Made by a program: the position numbers and the translations under genes
The notes under the pieces: generated by a model
Database searches by the model: none
Seen by the model: only the letters and a program-made list of their open reading frames with translations
What the model was told of the DNA's origin: nothing
Assembly (NCBI GenBank): GCA_020721005.1
Contig: DYNP01000014.1
Coordinates: 39,086-103,085 of the forward strand
Direction: 5' to 3'
Length of the DNA stretch: 64,000 nt
Source: Thiomargarita sp.
GTDB taxonomy: Bacteria > Pseudomonadota > Gammaproteobacteria > Beggiatoales > Beggiatoaceae
Part shown: in pieces, positions 38,513 to 47,757 of the stretch
How positions within the stretch are numbered: position 1 is the first letter of the stretch
Layout of the letters: each line of letters starts with the position of its first letter

Positions 38513-39603
38513 AACTGGCTTACTTGGCGCCCCATCAAGCGATTCATACCGTGCGTTGGGTCAATGCCTTGGCCGCAAGAAAGCATACCGTTACCTTATT
38601 CACCATGCACCCTGGGACTGAACCATTAGATCATCGTATTCGTTTGATTAAATTGCCTTTTATGGCACCCTGGGGCTACTTTTTAAACGCAACTTTTTTA
38701 AAACAACAACTGACAAAATTGGCTCCAGATCTGTTGCATGTGCACTATGCCAGCGGTTATGGTACCTTGGGAAGACTGACTGGCTTTCGACCGCAAATGC
38801 TCTCTACTTGGGGCAGTGATCTTTTCAATTTTCCGCAACGTTCTCCTTTACATTATTGGGCTTTGGTTCGTAATTTGCAGACTGCAGATCTGTTGGGCTC
38901 AACCAGTCAAATCATGACCGATAAAATTCACCAACTTTGTCCCCATAAAACTGTTGTTCAGATCCCTTTTGGAGTTGATATACACCGTTTTTATCCTCGT
39001 CCAGAATTGCGTAACCCAAATTTGTTGACCATTGGCACTGTGAAAACTCTAGCTCCAGTTTATGGTATTGACATTCTCATTGAAGCTTTTGCTCAATTGA
39101 GACAACAATTGCAAGGCGATCCCCTTGCCAAAAAACTGCGCTTAGCCATTGCTGGACAAGGTCCCCAACAAGCCAAACTCCAAGCTTTGGTTACCCAATT
39201 AGAATTGAATGAAGTGACTGAATTTTCAGGCTATTTACCCCATGCCCAAGTTCCAGACTATCTCAATCGATTGGATATTTATGTAGCCGCCAGTCGCTCA
39301 GAAAGTTTTGGAGTTGCGATTTTGGAAGCTTCAGCCTGCGCTCTACCTGTAGTGGTTTCCGATACCGGTGGATTGCCGGAGGTGGTCAAGGACAATCTCA
39401 CTGGTTACTTGGTCCCTAAGGAACAGGTGGCCCAATTTGCGGAAAAATTGCGACAATTGGTCCAAACTCCAACTTTACGAACCACATTGGGAGAAGCTGG
39501 ACGACAATGGGTGATTGACCATTTTCAATGGCCAATTTGTGTTGATCTTATGGAACAGGCTTATTTTTCACTATTTTCTTCAGCTGTACTTACGGGTCCC
39601 TAA
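38509..39603 (+). CDS. Glycosyltransferase family 4
   Basis: The 364-residue GT-B enzyme begins MKLAYLAPHQAIHTVRWVNAL. It has the C-terminal GT4 donor site (AIAGQGPQQAKLQAL, then SESFGVAILEASACALPVV) with the E-x7-E motif. The frame is open upstream inside the flippase gene, but the ATG overlapping the flippase stop (ATGA) gives the family-like N-terminus. It probably adds a sugar during assembly of a surface polysaccharide. Substrate unknown. Confidence 0.85.
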   Translation: MKLAYLAPHQAIHTVRWVNALAARKHTVTLFTMHPGTEPLDHRIRLIKLPFMAPWGYFLNATFLKQQLTKLAPDLLHVHYASGYGTLGRLTGFRPQMLSTWGSDLFNFPQRSPLHYWALVRNLQTADLLGSTSQIMTDKIHQLCPHKTVVQIPFGVDIHRFYPRPELRNPNLLTIGTVKTLAPVYGIDILIEAFAQLRQQLQGDPLAKKLRLAIAGQGPQQAKLQALVTQLELNEVTEFSGYLPHAQVPDYLNRLDIYVAASRSESFGVAILEASACALPVVVSDTGGLPEVVKDNLTGYLVPKEQVAQFAEKLRQLVQTPTLRTTLGEAGRQWVIDHFQWPICVDLMEQAYFSLFSSAVLTGP

Positions 39604-39612
39604 AATTTTTAT

Positions 39613-40863
39613 ATGCGTTTTCTCATTTTAACTCAATATTTTCCACCCGAAACTGGAGCGCCTCAAGTTCGTTTGGCAGCCATGATCAGGGAATTGGTGC
39701 GACTTCAACATCAGGTTGAAGTGGTCACCGCTCTTCCCAATTACCCACAGGGACAGATTTTTGCTGATTATCAAGGACATTTCTATGTGAAAGAGGAATG
39801 GGAAGGCGTTGTGGTGCATCGAGTTTGGGTATATTGTGCCACTGGTGCGGGTTTGAAACGTTTACTGAATTATGGCAGTTTCATGTTTACTGCTCTGTGG
39901 GGACTGAAAAATGCTCAAAAACCAGATTATTTGTTTGTGGAATCTCCTCCTTTATTTTTAGGAATCACTGCCTATTGGGTTGCTAAATTGTGGAAAATTC
40001 CTTTTATTTTCAATGTGGCTGATCTGTGGCCAGATTCTGTGCGGGCTTTGGGAATTATGCCAAATTCTATGCTATTGAGATTGGCTGAAAAGTTAGAAAT
40101 TGCTTTGTATCGGGGCGCCCATGATATCACCGTGGTTACGGAAAGTGTCCGCACTATTTTGGTAGAAAAAAAAGCAATTCCCAGGTCCAAAATACATTTG
40201 TTGCCCAATGGGGTTGATTTACAACTTTTTCATCCTCAATCCCCAGATTTGGTTTGGCAACAACAATTGGGTTTGCCTGAGCACAAGGCCTTATTGTTAT
40301 ATGCAGGCACGCAAGGTTATGCCCATGGGGCTGAGGTTATTCTACAAGCGGCTGAATTATTGAGTGATTTAAATGTTCTCTTTTTATTTATCGGGGGAGG
40401 ATCGGAGCATGTCAAATTGGTACAGTTGACTTATCAAATGGGATTGAATAATGTGCTATTTTGGCCCCCTCAAACTCCAGAGGTCATCAACCGTTTTTAC
40501 AGTTTGGCTTATGCAGGTTTATCCACTTTCCGCAATTCTCCTTGGTTGGAATGTACACGGCCAGCCAAAACTTTACCCATTATGGCTTGTGGCAAACCAG
40601 TTATTTACAGTGGAGCGGGAGAAATGGCTGATTTATTGACCGAGGCAAAGGCTGGTCTGGTGGTGCCGCCAGAAGATCCAATTGCCTTGGCCAATGCTAT
40701 TCGAGAATTGCTGCATGATCCTGTCATGGCTCAGCAACTTGGGGAACATGGCCGACGTTATGTGGAAATCCATTTGCCTTGGTCCAAAGTGGTTAATCAT
40801 TGGTTACAACAGTTGGTTGAGCATGCTTTAGCCAATAAGACCGATATGCCAAAGATCAACTGA
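39613..40863 (+). CDS. Glycosyltransferase family 4, WbuB-like
   Basis: The 416-residue enzyme starts MRFLILTQYFPPETGAPQVR, the pattern of the WbuB/colanic-acid group, and has VEVVTALPNYPQG and FIFNVADLWPDSV. The donor-binding end includes RPAKTLPIMACGKPVIYSG. WbuB-type enzymes transfer an amino-deoxy sugar in O-antigen synthesis. Ten bases separate it from the previous glycosyltransferase, so it is the same operon. Confidence 0.85.
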   Translation: MRFLILTQYFPPETGAPQVRLAAMIRELVRLQHQVEVVTALPNYPQGQIFADYQGHFYVKEEWEGVVVHRVWVYCATGAGLKRLLNYGSFMFTALWGLKNAQKPDYLFVESPPLFLGITAYWVAKLWKIPFIFNVADLWPDSVRALGIMPNSMLLRLAEKLEIALYRGAHDITVVTESVRTILVEKKAIPRSKIHLLPNGVDLQLFHPQSPDLVWQQQLGLPEHKALLLYAGTQGYAHGAEVILQAAELLSDLNVLFLFIGGGSEHVKLVQLTYQMGLNNVLFWPPQTPEVINRFYSLAYAGLSTFRNSPWLECTRPAKTLPIMACGKPVIYSGAGEMADLLTEAKAGLVVPPEDPIALANAIRELLHDPVMAQQLGEHGRRYVEIHLPWSKVVNHWLQQLVEHALANKTDMPKIN

Positions 40864-40942
40864 ACAATGTGCATTGCATAGCTCATAAATCACAGTGTGT
40901 TAGCTATGTCCTTAATTATATTAAATTTTTGGGAGTGATGAT

Positions 40943-42142
40943 GTGAATAACCCTTTTCTTCCTTTTGCATTACCTTGTCTGGCTGAAGAGGAGATTAATG
41001 AGGTAGTTGATACTTTACGTTCGGGTTGGTTGACGACGGGACCTAAAACCAGGCGTTTTGAACAGGAGTTTGCAGAATTTGTGGGGGCCCATTATGCCTT
41101 GGCAGTGAATTCTTGCACAGCGGGTTTGCATTTGGCGTTGGAAGCCATTGGTATTCAGCCCGGGGATAAAGTGGTGACCAGTCCCTATACTTTTACTGCC
41201 ACCGCTGAAGTGATTCGCTATTTGGGGGCTGATCCGGTATTTGTAGACATTCATCCACATACTTTTAATTTGGATGTGCAGCAATTGGCAGTCACTTTGT
41301 CTAAAATTAAGGGGATTAAGGCGATTTTACCGGTTCATTTTGGTGGACAGGCTTGTGAAATGGCACCCATTCTCCAGTTGGCTAAAGATTGGGAATTGCC
41401 GGTGATAGAAGATGCTGCGCATGCTTTACCAACTTATTATCGGGGGAAACCGGTGGGCAGTTTGGGTGATCTCACAGTGTATAGTTTTTATGTGACCAAG
41501 ACTTTAACCACCGGGGAAGGGGGAATGGTGGTGACTGATCGCGCAGATTATGCTGAGCGCATTAAATTGACTCGTTTACATGGCATCAGTCGAGATAGTT
41601 TTCAACGTTCCCAACCAGTTGATGGGTCAGAAAGTGATGTGAAAGATAATATCAAAACTTCTATTCCCAACAGTTGGTATTATGAGGTGGTTATGCCCGG
41701 CTTCAAATATAATATGACTGATATTGCGGCTGCATTAGGAATACATCAATTACGTAAAGCTTTGATTTTTAGGCAGAGACGAGCGGAAATTGCTCAACAA
41801 TATACAGAAGGGTTGCAAGGGTTGCCTTTGACAACTCCTTATGTGCATCCTGACAGTTCTCATGCTTGGCATTTGTATGTTATTCAGTTGCATTTGGATT
41901 CCATAAATTTCAGTCGGGACCGTTTCATTGAAAAAATGACTGAGGCAGGCATTGGGGTTAGCGTCCATTTTATCCCTCTACATCTGCATCCTCATTGGAA
42001 AGCTCAATATGGATTTTTGCCAGAGGATTTCCCAATTGCCCTGCAGGTTTATCAACGAGCGGTCAGTTTGCCCATTTATCCCAGTATGACCGATGAGCAG
42101 GTGCATCGAGTCATTGATACTGTGAGAAAAATTTTAGGTTAA
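40943..42142 (+). CDS. DegT/DnrJ/EryC1/StrS aminotransferase
   Basis: The 399-residue PLP enzyme aminates keto-sugar nucleotides for surface glycans. The N-terminus GWLTTGPKTRRFEQEFAEFV, the Asp-Ala-Ala-His block VIEDAAHALPTYY and the Schiff-base Lys186 in SFYVTKTLTTGEGG are standard. A GTG start at 40943 follows GGGAG by 7 bases; overlapping ATG codons are out of frame or stop at once. It lies 80 bases after the GT4 gene and probably makes an amino-sugar used by this cluster. Confidence 0.92.
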   Translation: MNNPFLPFALPCLAEEEINEVVDTLRSGWLTTGPKTRRFEQEFAEFVGAHYALAVNSCTAGLHLALEAIGIQPGDKVVTSPYTFTATAEVIRYLGADPVFVDIHPHTFNLDVQQLAVTLSKIKGIKAILPVHFGGQACEMAPILQLAKDWELPVIEDAAHALPTYYRGKPVGSLGDLTVYSFYVTKTLTTGEGGMVVTDRADYAERIKLTRLHGISRDSFQRSQPVDGSESDVKDNIKTSIPNSWYYEVVMPGFKYNMTDIAAALGIHQLRKALIFRQRRAEIAQQYTEGLQGLPLTTPYVHPDSSHAWHLYVIQLHLDSINFSRDRFIEKMTEAGIGVSVHFIPLHLHPHWKAQYGFLPEDFPIALQVYQRAVSLPIYPSMTDEQVHRVIDTVRKILG

Positions 42143-42350
42143 TTTTAAATAGGTTAACTTTGAAAGAATGGGATAATCTGTTTAGTTACTGGGAAAAACC
42201 ACAACGGTTAGGGCAACCACAAGGGATTGCCTCTACAAAATCAACGGAACATGACGGGTTAATGTGAATGCGTAAACCCTTGTAGGGGCTGGGTTTATCC
42301 CTACCCTATTTTTACCTATAAAATGTATGGGTAAATTTTCAAAAAATATC

Positions 42351-42373
42351 GCGATCCCCGCAAGCGGGGATAT
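42351..42373. terminator. Hairpin between convergent genes
   Basis: ATCCCCGC (42354-42361) pairs with GCGGGGAT (42364-42371), with flanking GATATC-like bases. On the minus strand it is followed within 10 bases by TTTTTT. It lies 60 bases past the stop of the minus-strand FGE-domain gene and could end that operon; it may also serve the aminotransferase gene. Confidence 0.5.
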
Positions 42374-42434
42374 CTAAAAGGAAAGAGAAAAAAGATAAAA
42401 GACTTAAAAGGTTAAAAGCACACAGTGCTGAGAT

Positions 42435-44750
42435 TTACATCCTGGAAAGACGCAAACCCCCGTCGAAGCTCCCGCTAGTAGTAAAGCCCCCAAGACGGGA
42501 GGCACAACGCAACCCAGCGCCATAGCTGTACCAAGAACCCCCACGAAGGGGATGCGTATCAGAAGTACCTCCACTTACCCAGGCACTTCCATCGGTGGGT
42601 GCTCCTTGATAGTCCGAATGCCACAGGTCCTCACACCATTCCCATACATTTCCGTGCATGTCATACAAACCCCACGCATTGGGCTTCTTTTCGCCAACAG
42701 GGTGAGTTTGACTTCCGGAATTATTGTCATACCAACCGTAGTTCTTTAATTGATTGACATCGTTTCCAAAACAATATTTCCCTGTGGAACCGGCTCGACA
42801 GGCATATTCCCACTCGGCTTCTGTCAACAAACGATATTTTTTGCCCGTCTGTTCACTTAACCACTGACAATAGGCCTTCGCATCATTCCAGTTGACATTA
42901 ATGACTGGACGCTTACCACGGCCCCAACTACTGTCCGAAGGCTTCTCTCGCCCAATTGCTTCACAAAACCGATCATATTCCTCAAAAGTAACTGGATATT
43001 TACCCACAGAAAAATCATAAGCAATCGTCACTTCGTGAATGGGTTTCTCGCTATCTTCACCTCCCTTATTAGAACCCATGTTAAATTTACCAGCGGGAAC
43101 AATAACCATTTCAGGCCCCAAAGAGCCATCCTTCAATTTATCTCTAAAAACGTCACCTGCTTTAGGTTTTGGAGGTTCAATCACTTGAATCTCTTGATTA
43201 GGAACGCCATTGGAACACGGAGGTAAGTTTTTCGCTTTTGCCACCAACACTTGCGCCAATTTCTCTCGTCCCAACGCAGTCAACGTTTCTCCAAGATGTT
43301 GCCAACTGTCAGCACAATCAGCTTGCAATTCAACCAATTGTTCAAAACAAGCCAACGCTTTATCCAATTGTCCCGATTTGAGCAAACTTAAGCCATAGTA
43401 ATTGAGCGCAATGGATTCTTGAGGCTGTACTGCCAATACGCCCGCAAGTTGCTGTTCCGCAGCGGCATAATTCCCCGCCTCACACAAGGCAATACCCAAT
43501 AACAAATGGGCTTCGGGAAATTCCTTGGACAACTGTAAGGCCTGTTCAAAGTAACTCACTGCTTGCGTAGCCAACTTCAATCGCAATGCCTGTAAACCAC
43601 TGTCATAGGCATTCCACGCCTGATTGTGATGATAAACAGCTTCTAACAATTCCAACTGAGAAGTCAGCCATTCACTGGGAAAATCCGATTGTATTTGCAG
43701 CAGATGAGGAGAATAGTTGCGATCCAAATTGAGATAATACCAATCTGCGAGAAAAGCAGCCAACACTTTGTACATATTCAAGATTTGTAAACGCAATTGA
43801 TACAAACATTCTTCAACTTCTTCACCTTGAGCTTCCAAACGTTTTCTTTCCTCACGCCAATTCCAAGGCATGGAGGCGATCTCGACTGGTTCCACGTCAA
43901 TCCACCCCCAAATTCCAACGTGAAAATAGACTTCTCGGTCAGTAATATCGCAATAAATAACGACACTGGGCAGTGGAGCCAATACATTTTTCAATTGCTT
44001 GACGTCGATATCAAAAATGTCACGATTAAAGTAATCGCCATAAAATTCAACAGGATAAAGAGAGTTTTCGGCATACTGTTCTCTCACAAACTGCTTCAAA
44101 TGATTACGCAATTCTTGAGGCAGATTATCTTGAAACGAAGCGGGACAACTGCGACTGATATTGGGCGGTGCGACCAATAATAACAGAGGATATTGATTAC
44201 GTCCTTTGAGCAATAGTTCTTCGGTATCATGGCGATTTAAACGGGAAGGCCAATTTTTTTCTATGGCATCCCAATGGGTTTGAACTTCTCGCAACTTCAC
44301 GTCAATTTCTTGCGTTTTCAATTCTCGCAACAAATCACGGTACAACTCACTCTCACGCGCACGAAAAATTTGTTCTTCGCGTGCCAATTGCTGAGTCAAA
44401 CGCAATTCACGGTTTTTCAAATCAACCAACTGCGCTTGCAAGGCCAAAGTTTTCTGTCTGTCTCCATGCTCTGCAATAGCGATGGCTTTTTCCATCTGAA
44501 TACGAGTCATCTCAATATCATTGCGTTCACGATGAATTGCGGCCAATTGTTTTTGACCTTCTGCTTGTAAGGCAACCAATTTTTGGTTATCCCGAGTGAC
44601 TTCCACCAAACTTTTAGAACCGCTGGTTAGCCGTTTAGGTGGCTCTTTCTGAGACTTCTGTTTATACCAACTAGAAGTAATAAGAGAAAGGGTGCGGCTT
44701 GCAGTCTGTACAACAAAACTTGCTATAAAAGCAGAAAAATGAAATACCAT
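42435..44750 (-). CDS. TM-coiled-coil-TPR protein with C-terminal FGE/C-type-lectin-fold domain
   Basis: The 771-residue protein has a hydrophobic N-terminus (residues 3-25) and a long coiled coil (about 45-160). A middle module follows (about 160-345: KNWP, LLLLVAPPNIS, VLAAFLADWYYLN) that also occurs in the dynamin protein at 47.8-51.5 kb. TPR-like repeats come next (about 395-505), then a formylglycine-generating-enzyme-like domain (about 545-771: MVIVPAGKFNMGS, LLTEAEWEYACRAGS, GLYDMHGNVWEW). The paired active-site cysteines of true FGE are missing, so it is probably a ligand-binding fold. The last 35 residues after RGGSW look like a retroelement-diversified region. AGGAG precedes the ATG; a 70-residue gene lies 11 bases upstream. 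Confidence 0.75.
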   Translation of the reverse strand: MVFHFSAFIASFVVQTASRTLSLITSSWYKQKSQKEPPKRLTSGSKSLVEVTRDNQKLVALQAEGQKQLAAIHRERNDIEMTRIQMEKAIAIAEHGDRQKTLALQAQLVDLKNRELRLTQQLAREEQIFRARESELYRDLLRELKTQEIDVKLREVQTHWDAIEKNWPSRLNRHDTEELLLKGRNQYPLLLLVAPPNISRSCPASFQDNLPQELRNHLKQFVREQYAENSLYPVEFYGDYFNRDIFDIDVKQLKNVLAPLPSVVIYCDITDREVYFHVGIWGWIDVEPVEIASMPWNWREERKRLEAQGEEVEECLYQLRLQILNMYKVLAAFLADWYYLNLDRNYSPHLLQIQSDFPSEWLTSQLELLEAVYHHNQAWNAYDSGLQALRLKLATQAVSYFEQALQLSKEFPEAHLLLGIALCEAGNYAAAEQQLAGVLAVQPQESIALNYYGLSLLKSGQLDKALACFEQLVELQADCADSWQHLGETLTALGREKLAQVLVAKAKNLPPCSNGVPNQEIQVIEPPKPKAGDVFRDKLKDGSLGPEMVIVPAGKFNMGSNKGGEDSEKPIHEVTIAYDFSVGKYPVTFEEYDRFCEAIGREKPSDSSWGRGKRPVINVNWNDAKAYCQWLSEQTGKKYRLLTEAEWEYACRAGSTGKYCFGNDVNQLKNYGWYDNNSGSQTHPVGEKKPNAWGLYDMHGNVWEWCEDLWHSDYQGAPTDGSAWVSGGTSDTHPLRGGSWYSYGAGLRCASRLGGFTTSGSFDGGLRLSRM

Positions 44751-44761
44751 GGTTATTTCTC

Positions 44762-44974
44762 CTAATCGTCATCATCACAATGACCATCACCATCTGCATC
44801 GACGCAATCGTCATGATGATCATCGTGTTCATAATCATCATCGTGGTGATCAAAACAATCACTGTGATCCGAACTGCCAGTACCATTGTCCCAACCGCTA
44901 CCACCGCTATCTGCAGTATTTCTGCGACGACGCAGTTCATCGGTCAGATTATTTAAAGCATTTTCTAAACTCAT
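44762..44974 (-). CDS. Small Asp/His-rich protein with C-x-D-x-x-G-D-G-x-C-D tail
   Basis: The 70-residue protein is not a family I recognise. Residues 1-20 (MSLENALNNLTDELRRRR) form a plausible helix. Then comes a Gly/Ser segment, followed by an extremely acidic, His-rich tail (DHHDDDYEHDDHHDD). It ends in CVDADGDGHCDDDD, which resembles a single Ca2+-binding DxDxDG loop flanked by cysteines. A GAGGT ribosome site lies 5 bases before the ATG and the FGE-domain gene follows after 11 bases, which supports it as a real gene despite low complexity. The same tail motif ends the 218-residue protein at 51.5-52.2 kb. Confidence 0.7.
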   Translation of the reverse strand: MSLENALNNLTDELRRRRNTADSGGSGWDNGTGSSDHSDCFDHHDDDYEHDDHHDDCVDADGDGHCDDDD

Positions 44975-45059
44975 AATGACCTCAAATTGTAGTTAAAATA
45001 AACAGTTTTGTAAAGTTGTAAGGAATTGATACCTATTTCTCTTTCCAAATAAAATAAAT

Positions 45060-45236
45060 TTATTTATAATAATCAATAATCGTTTGCAAGGCACCCAACA
45101 ATCGAGGTAAATCTTGTAGGTAATAACGTTCACTATCAATGAGTAGCAGATTCTCCTCTAAACGCAAAAAGACCCATTCATAACCATCGGTCACAGTACC
45201 ATGGATAATGTGATTGGGACTTTTATTATGAATCAT
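45060..45236 (-). pseudogene. 58-codon gene remnant
   Basis: A short frame encodes a peptide from MIHNKSPNHIIHGTVTDGYE to QTIIDYYK, including FLRLEENLLLIDSERYYL. It looks like the C-terminal end of larger cyanobacterial and gammaproteobacterial hypothetical or endonuclease-like proteins, where a GxVTxGxxWxFLxLE pattern is common; this is a pattern memory, not a search result. No ribosome site precedes the ATG, and the sequence before it is unrelated. I read it as the tail of a gene truncated by rearrangement. Confidence 0.45.
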
Positions 45237-45326
45237 TCACTTAAGCGACTTCTTGTCGCACCTACCCACCCTACGAGCTGGCTAAGACATAAGAGAAAAG
45301 CTAAATGACATTACCATTACATAACA

Positions 45327-45977
45327 TTAAGGTTTTAGTGACCAAACCTAAAGATAAAACGAGGTCATAAACCCATTTCTATTCAACCTCCTTATGATGA
45401 AGCACTTTTATCTGTCCCACAACTTAAAAATATAGTGGGTAAAAAAATAGCAATTTTTGAAGGACAAGGACAGAGTAATAGAAGAGATGATACTAGGAAA
45501 AATTTGTTAGAAACTTTACGAAAATTAGGTGCAGAAGTAGACTTTATTTCTGTATATAAACGTATTTGTCCATCAAATTTTGATGATAAGGTACGAGCGG
45601 ATATTATTACAATTACGAGTTTACTTAGTTTAAGTAATTTATTACAAATGTTGCCTTATGATTGGCTGTATGAGGTGTCGATGAATGTTACAGGCCTGTA
45701 TGTTCATGAAAAGGCTATAACTTTAATAAAAGAAAGTATTCGTGAGAATGAGCTTGTTTGTGAAAAGTTTGTGAGTCTAATTAGTGAAGCTTGGCTTGAA
45801 TACACTTTAGCAGTTGTGTCTGAAAAGAAAGGACGTGTTTGTGAAGTTGGGTTTAAACGGGCTTTAGAAATGTCTATGAGGAATAGGCCCTTATGGAGTA
45901 ATAATCCTTTTTGGGTAATTGATTTGGAGAGTGATGCTGATCCATCTTTTATTAACTCTCACTTTAGATTTTGTTAA
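45327..45977 (+). pseudogene. Decayed uroporphyrinogen-III synthase (hemD-like) fragment
   Basis: A start of HemD type (IKVLVTKPKDK, from 45327) runs into a stop at 45377. In another frame the sequence resumes as PPYDEALLSVPQLKNIVGKK, then IAIFEGQGQ, LLETLRKLGAEVDFISVYKR and ITITSLLSLSNLLQML. These match the middle of uroporphyrinogen-III synthase, with about 80 N-terminal residues missing. The open part (GTG 45435 to 45977, 180 codons) ends in about 105 residues I do not recognise. The segment is more AT-rich than its neighbours and lies on the opposite strand between two parts of the dynamin/FGE locus. Probably non-functional in haem synthesis. Confidence 0.55.
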
Positions 45978-46025
45978 TACCCTTTATTTACCTTTATAAC
46001 ACCTTTTGACAACACCGTCTAAGAT

Positions 46026-47753
46026 TTATGTTAAGCAACTCCTAGCTGCCTGAAGTTCCTCCAATAACGAAGCTACCTGTTGAGCATGTTTAGAAATCTT
46101 TTCTCCTAACCACTCATAGCAAGCATTTACAGAAGATAGAGTGGATTTTTCAAATCCTTCATGGTCATTCATAACGTGAATCAATCTATTAAGCGGTAAT
46201 AATCCCTTTACTAGGTCTGTTATTCGGCCAGCACTGGGTCTATTTTCACTTTTGTCCATGAAAATTATCCAACTGACAGGATGTGCACCACCGTGATTCA
46301 TAGCACCCCAAAAATAAGAACGTGAATTGTCGATTAGGCCACGGAACTCAATAGCAACCATCAGATGTTGTGCCATTGAGTTTAAATCTGATTCACTGAC
46401 AACATCCTCATTTTGGTTTTTAAAGATATTATTTTGTTCTTCAAGTGTTTCAGCAATATTTTGAAAAACCTGTTGACATTGTTCAACAAATGTTCCCATG
46501 ATACTTTCAGCTTTTGTTGCTACCCATTCATGAGTTTGGTTGACTCTTTCATTTTCCCAATGCCAACGTTCAACTTCACGGTAAGCAACTACGTAGTCAT
46601 CAACAAAGATACCCGGTACACGCCGAGTGTAGGGTACATAATCAGTCCAAGTCGTACATTCCTGTTGAGCGCGAGTGATCAATTGATCTTGGAGACGATG
46701 AAACTCTCTAACAGAACCTTCTCGTAAATTCTTAACATCTCTTAACATTTCATGGGTAATCTTGTCAGTCTTTTGCTGTAATTCCGCAAGACTGGTTTGC
46801 AATTTGTTGATACGAACTTGTTTTTCTTGGACGTCTTCAACAACTTTCTCAACTAAATTTTTAGCATCTAACAAAATAGTTTGGACGACCATTTCCTGAC
46901 TACGTGGGATAATGTCTCGCCAAAACGCTGTATAAAAAGGTCGCATGGATTCTTCGTTACCATTGATAGCTTCCAATGCTGAAACGGCAACTATATCTGT
47001 AAAATAGTCAGACAATGTTTCCTTTGCATATAGTAACAATTGCGGAATTTCTCTTTTTGGATTATTGAGGCTGTCTACTTGAGAAATCACACATAATGAC
47101 TTGCCTTTGTAGCGATCACTAAACGCTTCCAAAACTTCTACTTCGGTGGCCGCTAATACTTGACGAGCAGAAGTCAGCCATAGGATGGCATCCGATTCAT
47201 TGAGTAGTTTCTCAGTGATTTCACGGTCTGCTTCGGTCGGTGCATTCAACCCCGGTGTATCTACAAATACAATCTTTTCGAGAATCTTAGCCGGTTTAAA
47301 AACCTCAATATGCTTCAGTTGTTGCAACAAATGTTGGCGGTGAGCATCCGTGTGATCGTGGGTAGAAACATATTGCAATTGATCAGATGACAATGATTCA
47401 CTGCTATCATCTTTGTAGTGGGCCACAATTGAGGGAGTATTGCCAAAACGAATGTAATTAACACATCCTGTAGTTGGCAAATCTCCAGTGGGCAAAACGG
47501 ACTCTTGCAATACCGCATTGAGAAATGTAGATTTTCCTGCGTTATATTCTCCTACTACCGCTACTTGCAGTGGGCGGTAGAGGTGCATTTTAAACATCTC
47601 AAGAATTTCTCGTAGTTCTGAGAAATTACTTAATTTATTAATTGCTTGAGATAATCTCTCTGAAACTTGAGTTTGCGAGGAACTGATTTCAAATTCTTCA
47701 GGTGTTTGTTTAGAACTGAAAGCAGTGCGTAATTTATTCCACAAGTTCGACAT
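46026..47753 (-). CDS. Dynamin-family GTPase (second of a pair)
   Basis: The 575-residue protein is a bacterial dynamin-like GTPase. P-loop GEYNAGKS is at residues 68-75, the G2 threonine lies in LPTTGCVNY, G3 is DTPG at 165-168 and G4 is SQVD at 224-227. A long helical stalk follows (about 290-360 and 440-575). A moderately hydrophobic patch (WIIFMDKSE region) is present, but there is no clear membrane span. Its ATG is four bases after the stop of the 1242-residue dynamin fusion, so the two are co-translated and likely assemble together, as other paired bacterial dynamins do. These proteins tubulate, fuse or repair membranes, and some act in phage defence. Confidence 0.85.
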   Translation of the reverse strand: MSNLWNKLRTAFSSKQTPEEFEISSSQTQVSERLSQAINKLSNFSELREILEMFKMHLYRPLQVAVVGEYNAGKSTFLNAVLQESVLPTGDLPTTGCVNYIRFGNTPSIVAHYKDDSSESLSSDQLQYVSTHDHTDAHRQHLLQQLKHIEVFKPAKILEKIVFVDTPGLNAPTEADREITEKLLNESDAILWLTSARQVLAATEVEVLEAFSDRYKGKSLCVISQVDSLNNPKREIPQLLLYAKETLSDYFTDIVAVSALEAINGNEESMRPFYTAFWRDIIPRSQEMVVQTILLDAKNLVEKVVEDVQEKQVRINKLQTSLAELQQKTDKITHEMLRDVKNLREGSVREFHRLQDQLITRAQQECTTWTDYVPYTRRVPGIFVDDYVVAYREVERWHWENERVNQTHEWVATKAESIMGTFVEQCQQVFQNIAETLEEQNNIFKNQNEDVVSESDLNSMAQHLMVAIEFRGLIDNSRSYFWGAMNHGGAHPVSWIIFMDKSENRPSAGRITDLVKGLLPLNRLIHVMNDHEGFEKSTLSSVNACYEWLGEKISKHAQQVASLLEELQAARSCLT

Positions 47754-47757
47754 AACA

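Noticed and set aside
42435..43130. Active formylglycine-generating enzyme for sulfatase maturation
   Set aside because: The paired active-site cysteines are absent (one Cys only, in LRCASR), no sulfatase is nearby, and the domain is a C-terminal appendage to TPRs.
44749..44976. His/Asn-rich 75-codon frame on the plus strand
   Set aside because: It is the complement of the Asp/His-rich 70-residue gene, whose minus-strand frame has a ribosome site and operon position. The plus frame has neither.
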